In this document: positions 6,122-9,049 of the stretch, in pieces
How the letters are laid out: every line of letters begins with the position of its first letter
How positions within the stretch are numbered: the stretch's first letter is position 1
NCBI GenBank assembly: GCA_030641605.1
Contig: DAOWHD010000051.1
Span: forward strand, 1 to 9,049
DNA length: 9,049 nucleotides
Direction: 5' to 3'
Source of the DNA: Thermoplasmata archaeon
GTDB taxonomy: Archaea; Thermoplasmatota; E2; DHVEG-1
Translations under genes and position numbers: made by a program
The notes under the pieces: generated by a model
The model's input: the letters and a program-made list of their open reading frames with translations, nothing else
What the model was told of the DNA's origin: nothing
Databases searched by the model: none

Positions 6122-7036
6122 ATGAAGGAAAAAATCATATACTCAAGTATAGTTTTTATAGGAATAATTACAGCTTTATTAACAGGTTGTGTTGATAATC
6201 CATCAACAGAAAACATTGGAGTATTAGTAACAATTGTTCCACAAGAAGAAATGGTTGAATTTATTGGTGGTGGTTATGTTGATGTCACTGTTATGGTTCC
6301 TGTTGGTGAGAGCCCTCATTCTTTTGAACCAACTCCAGAGCAGATGACTAAGGTTGCACAAGCCTCTGCATATTTTAAGGTTGGTTCTGGTGTTGAATTT
6401 GAACTTGTGCATATGGATGCTATTCTTGAGCAGAATTCTGATTTAAAAGTGTTTGATTGTTCTAAAAATATTACCATTGTTTCATTTAATGAGCATTATG
6501 GACAAGAAGATTATCATGAAGGTGAAGAAGATTCTGATCATGAAGGAACAGATCCTCATATATGGACTTCCCCTGTGAATTTCAAAAAAATGGCTGAAGT
6601 TGCATACAATGGTTTAGTTGAAATTGATCCTGATCATCAAGAGGAATACCACTCTAATTACCAAGCATATATCTCAAAATTAGATAATTTACATACAAAT
6701 GTCAGTAACATGCTACAGCCATATGAGGGTAAATCTTTTATGGTTTATCATCCAGCATGGGGTTATTTTGGTGATACATATAACCTTAAACAGATTGCAA
6801 TAGAGGAGGAAGGAAAACAACCAGGACCTGCAGGAGTTGCAGCAATGATTGATCAAGCAAAAAATGAAAGTATCACTGTTATTTTTGTTGCTCCTCAGTT
6901 TGATATATCAAGTGCTGAGACTATTGCAAATGAAATCGATGGTAATGTTGTTTTTGCAAATCCATTAATGACAGATTACAAATCAACGATACTTCAGCTT
7001 GCAGAGGATATGGTTTTAGGATTTGAAAATAGTTAA
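6122..7036 (+). CDS. ZnuA-type metal-binding lipoprotein of an ABC importer
   Basis: A 304-residue cluster A-I solute-binding protein that captures a divalent metal outside the membrane and hands it to the permease. A hydrophobic signal (5-19) ends in the lipobox LTGC with Cys23 as lipid anchor. Predicted metal ligands are His66 (SPHSFEP), His146 (DPHIWTSP) and His210 (VYHPAWGYFG). The usual fourth-position Asp (DPL motif) appears as Asn280 (ANPL). A short His- and acid-rich loop (124-142) before the second ligand resembles, in reduced form, the loops of zinc-specific ZnuA proteins. ATG 6122 is chosen over the in-frame GTG at 6098 because GAGGAG lies 7 nt before it and the promoter predicts initiation downstream of 6098. 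It is the first gene of a three-gene operon. Three His ligands favour zinc over manganese, but nickel is possible given the divergent regulator. Confidence 0.92.
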   Translation: MKEKIIYSSIVFIGIITALLTGCVDNPSTENIGVLVTIVPQEEMVEFIGGGYVDVTVMVPVGESPHSFEPTPEQMTKVAQASAYFKVGSGVEFELVHMDAILEQNSDLKVFDCSKNITIVSFNEHYGQEDYHEGEEDSDHEGTDPHIWTSPVNFKKMAEVAYNGLVEIDPDHQEEYHSNYQAYISKLDNLHTNVSNMLQPYEGKSFMVYHPAWGYFGDTYNLKQIAIEEEGKQPGPAGVAAMIDQAKNESITVIFVAPQFDISSAETIANEIDGNVVFANPLMTDYKSTILQLAEDMVLGFENS

Positions 7037-7108
7037 ACAATCGTTAATCAAAAAATTAAATATGATAAGCATGTTTAAGAAAATTGGATTGAGGAGTTTT
7101 TAATTATA

Positions 7109-7882
7109 ATGGAAAAAAAGGTAGCTATTGAAATAAAAAATGTTTCCGCAGGTTATGAAAATGAAATAGTTATTGAAAATATTAATTGTAATATTTATGA
7201 TGGTGATTTCTTTGGAATAATTGGTCCTAACGGTGGAGGTAAATCTACTCTTTTAAAAATAATTCTGGGGTTATTAAACCCAACTAAAGGGTCTGTACGT
7301 ATTTATGGACAATTACCAAAAACAGGTAGGAAAAATATTGGTTATGTCCCTCAATATTCTGAATATGATAAACAGTACCCAATATCTGTTTGGGATGTTG
7401 TTTTAATGGGGAGAAGAAGCATCCGTGGAATTCATCCATTGTATTCTGCTGATGATAAAAAAGCAACAATTGAAGCACTAAAAAAAGTAAATATGGAAAA
7501 ATGCAAGAAACGTCATATTAGTGAACTATCCTGGGGTCAAAGGCAGAGAGTTTTTATTGCTCGTGCTCTTGTTTCCAATCCTAAAATTTTACTACTTGAT
7601 GAACCAACAGCAAGTATTGATAAAGACACACAGCTTAACTTTTATAACCTTTTAAAAGAGTTAAATAAAAATGTAACAATTGTTTTAATAACACATGATA
7701 TTGGCGTGATATCTTCTTATGTTACTCGTGTTGCATGTCTTAATCATTATCTGTTTACTCATGATGAAAAAATGATTACTAAAGAAATGCTTGAAGCAAC
7801 GTATAGTTGTCCTGTTGATCTTATCGCTCACGGAATTCCTCATAGAGTTCTGGATGAACATAAGCAAAAGAAAAAATCTTGA
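7109..7882 (+). CDS. ZnuC-type ABC importer ATPase
   Basis: The 257-residue cytoplasmic ATPase that powers the importer. Walker A GPNGGGKST (39-47), Q-loop YVPQ (79-82), signature LSWGQRQRV (140-148, Trp where the LSGGQ consensus has its first Gly), Walker B LLLDEP (161-166), D-loop SID (169-171) and switch His196 (ITHD) are all present. The C-terminal stretch VDLIAHGIPHRVLDEH (236-251) is typical of ATPases of zinc/manganese importers and adds several histidines. The ATG at 7109 follows GAGGAG at 7091-7096, a longer than usual 12-nt spacing. The gene starts 72 bp after the binding-protein gene, with no clear promoter between, so it is probably cotranscribed. Its stop lies 23 bp before the chosen permease start. 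Confidence 0.94.
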   Translation: MEKKVAIEIKNVSAGYENEIVIENINCNIYDGDFFGIIGPNGGGKSTLLKIILGLLNPTKGSVRIYGQLPKTGRKNIGYVPQYSEYDKQYPISVWDVVLMGRRSIRGIHPLYSADDKKATIEALKKVNMEKCKKRHISELSWGQRQRVFIARALVSNPKILLLDEPTASIDKDTQLNFYNLLKELNKNVTIVLITHDIGVISSYVTRVACLNHYLFTHDEKMITKEMLEATYSCPVDLIAHGIPHRVLDEHKQKKKS

Positions 7883-7905
7883 AAAAAGGTGTGAGTTTAT
7901 TGGCT

Positions 7906-8763
7906 ATGGATATATTTGAACTATTGCAATTTCCTTTTGTTCAAAGAATGCTTATAGCAGGATTTTTAGCAAGTATTGCTTGTGGAATAATCGGTACTTA
8001 TGTTGTTGTAAAACGTATTGTTTTTATCAGTGGGGGAATTGCTCATACCACTTTTGGCGGAATTGGTTTTGCTTATTATCTACAATACATGGGCGTTCTT
8101 CATATTGAGCCATTAATAGGGGCCATGATTTTTGCATTAATATCAGCAATTATCATTGGTCTTCCTTTTATCAGAAAACGATTGCGAGAGGACTCTACAA
8201 TTGGTATTTTATGGGTTGTGGGTATGGCTCTTGGTGTTCTTTTTTTAAGTCAGGTTGATAGAAGTATTATTATTGTTCAGGATCCAGTTAGTATTCTTTT
8301 TGGAAATGTTCTTCTCATCAAAATGCAGGATTTGTATTTAATGTTAGGATTGGTAATATTGATAATTTTTATTACAATTCTTTTGTATAAGGACTTGCAG
8401 ATTCTTACTTTTGACGAAGAGTTCGCCCGAATTTCAGGGATAAAAGTAGATCTTTTGTATCTTATGTTGATGATTTTGATAGCACTTACAACTGTAGTTT
8501 TGATTAAGGTAGTTGGAGTAATTCTTGTTATTGCGATGCTTACTATTCCTGCTGCAATTTCAAATCTTTTTACACATAATCTAAGAAATATGATGATTTT
8601 TGCAATAATCATCGGATGTATAGTCTCTTTTTATGGATCAATAATATCTCTAAATTATGACTTACCACCAGGTGCGACTATTGTCGTTTCGTTAGTTTTT
8701 ATATTTATCGTAGCAATTTTACTAAAAAATTTAAAACAAGTAATTGTAAAACCTGTAAAGTAA
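7906..8763 (+). CDS. ZnuB-type ABC metal importer permease
   Basis: An ABC-3 family membrane permease of 285 residues from ATG 7906, forming the metal channel with the ATPase. Hydrophobic segments lie near 14-38, 44-62, 69-90, 98-116, 122-138, 143-161, 183-218, 228-250 and 257-274, consistent with 8-9 helices. Family motifs are ISGGIAHTTFGGIGFAYYL (41-59), REDSTIGILWVVGMALG (94-110), FDEEFARISGI (169-179, the likely ATPase-contact region) and YDLPPGATIVV (251-261). ATG 7906 matches the usual N-terminus (hydrophobic helix after about 12 residues). In-frame TTG 7879, which overlaps the ATPase stop codon, GTG 7891 and TTG 7900 are alternatives. AGGTG at 7887-7891 would be better spaced for TTG 7900. 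It is the last gene of the operon; T tracts follow the stop. Confidence 0.92.
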   Translation: MDIFELLQFPFVQRMLIAGFLASIACGIIGTYVVVKRIVFISGGIAHTTFGGIGFAYYLQYMGVLHIEPLIGAMIFALISAIIIGLPFIRKRLREDSTIGILWVVGMALGVLFLSQVDRSIIIVQDPVSILFGNVLLIKMQDLYLMLGLVILIIFITILLYKDLQILTFDEEFARISGIKVDLLYLMLMILIALTTVVLIKVVGVILVIAMLTIPAAISNLFTHNLRNMMIFAIIIGCIVSFYGSIISLNYDLPPGATIVVSLVFIFIVAILLKNLKQVIVKPVK

Positions 8764-8765
8764 AA

Positions 8766-8781
8766 TTTTTGTTTATTTTTT
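8766..8781 (+). terminator. Oligo-T tracts after the importer operon
   Basis: Runs of five (8766-8770) and six T (8776-8781) directly follow the permease stop codon with no other gene nearby, a typical archaeal termination region. Confidence 0.5.
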
Positions 8782-8966
8782 AAGGAAAGAATTCCACCTG
8801 GTCTATAGCGAACGCAGTGAGTGGAAATGAGTGGTACCCGAAGCGCAATTTGACGAAAAGAAAAAAGAACATTTTATCTCGAACGTATATGAGACGTTGT
8901 ACCGTTTGAAACCAATGTTCTTTGCTTTTAATTATACCTCAGTACAGAAAGTATCGAACCGTCCGT
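8782..8966 (+). other. Intergenic stretch with a 10-bp dyad of unknown role
   Basis: AAAGAACATT (8864-8873) and AATGTTCTTT (8914-8923) form a perfect 10-bp inverted repeat. Inside it is a smaller one, AACGT/ACGTT, with a 7-nt loop (8882-8898). Further left TTCCAC (about 8792-8797) faces GTGGAA (8821-8826). The stretch could encode a structured RNA or be the leader side of the next gene. A short open frame from GTG 8831 to TAG 8966-8968 crosses the dyad but has no ribosome binding site. No gene is assigned. Confidence 0.35.
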
Positions 8967-8981
8967 AGAAATCTTTATATA
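8967..8981 (+). promoter_or_regulatory. Strong archaeal promoter (BRE and TATA box)
   Basis: AGAAAT (8967-8972) fits the archaeal BRE consensus and is directly followed by CTTTATATA (8973-8981), a near-perfect TATA box. Initiation would fall near 9003, leaving a leader of about 40 nt with a strong ribosome binding site before the ATG at 9043. This suggests a highly expressed gene to the right. Confidence 0.75.
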
Positions 8982-9021
8982 GAAGTGTTTGTATTGCGAT
9001 ATTACTCTTAAAGCAAAATTT

Positions 9022-9033
9022 AGGAGGAGGTGT
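9022..9033 (+). promoter_or_regulatory. Strong ribosome binding site
   Basis: AGGAGGAGGTGT strongly complements the 16S rRNA 3' end and ends 9 nt before the ATG at 9043. It is the strongest binding site in the window. Confidence 0.75.
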
Positions 9034-9042
9034 AAGAAAATT

Positions 9043-9049
9043 ATGATGA
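9043..9049 (+). CDS. Start of a gene cut by the right edge
   Basis: Only ATG ATG A is visible (Met-Met). The start is supported by the promoter at 8967-8981 and the binding site at 9022-9033. Nothing can be said about the product except that the control signals suggest strong expression. Confidence 0.6.

Noticed and set aside
7879..7905. TTG at 7879 as the permease start, overlapping the ATPase stop codon
   Set aside because: No ribosome binding site precedes it and it would add nine residues not usual in the family. ATG 7906 was preferred, though TTG 7900 remains possible.
8798..8830. GCGAACGCAGTGAGTGG looks like the GCGAGCGCAGCGAGC-type repeats seen near some archaeal gene ends
   Set aside because: There is only one copy in the window and the resemblance is from memory, so no repeat family can be claimed.
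8831..8968. 45-codon frame from GTG 8831
   Set aside because: It has no ribosome binding site, ends at the BRE of the next promoter, crosses a perfect dyad and matches no family I recognise.
1..9049. CRISPR array, tRNA, rRNA, phage or defence genes
   Set aside because: I saw no regularly spaced repeats, no cloverleaf or GGTTC-type T-arm, and no recognisable rRNA, phage or defence proteins.

Overview
The window looks like an AT-rich euryarchaeal chromosome segment. The evidence is an archaeal-type phenylalanyl-tRNA synthetase alpha subunit with a winged-helix N-terminal region, TATA boxes (not -35/-10 promoters) about 25 bp before the predicted transcription starts, several nearly leaderless genes, GAGG(TG)-type ribosome binding sites, and a lipoprotein substrate-binding protein typical of archaeal metal importers. 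I cannot place it to order or genus. There is no gene-free stretch over 300 bases, and I see no tRNA, rRNA or CRISPR array.

Left part (1-3460): an ambiguous protein tail at the left edge, then a HemW/HemN-like radical SAM protein (+). It converges on a 50-residue double-CPxC zinc ribbon protein (-) that is easy to miss because of its size. Divergent from the zinc ribbon is an unrecognised 96-residue reading frame (+). Next comes a class I PLP aminotransferase of the AlaA/alanine aminotransferase type (-). Immediately upstream of its promoter is a 133-bp element with 17-bp terminal inverted repeats and 5-bp flanking direct repeats, which I read as a MITE-like non-autonomous insertion.

Middle part (3461-5635): a small charged protein of unknown function with a very good ribosome binding site, then pheS with its own promoter and no adjacent pheT. 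After it is a gene-free stretch with a weak dyad.

Right part (5636-9049): a complete metal-uptake locus. A NikR-like ribbon-helix-helix regulator (-), with all four nickel-site ligands present, is divergent from a znuA-znuC-znuB type ABC importer (+): lipoprotein binding protein, ATPase and permease. The shared 102-bp control region holds two oppositely directed TATA boxes and three copies of a 9-bp near-palindrome (GTTANTAAC) spaced 33 and 22 bp apart, a plausible operator for the regulator. Thus a regulator whose family senses nickel appears to control a transporter whose family usually carries zinc or manganese. The window ends with a strong archaeal promoter and ribosome binding site for a gene that starts at 9043.
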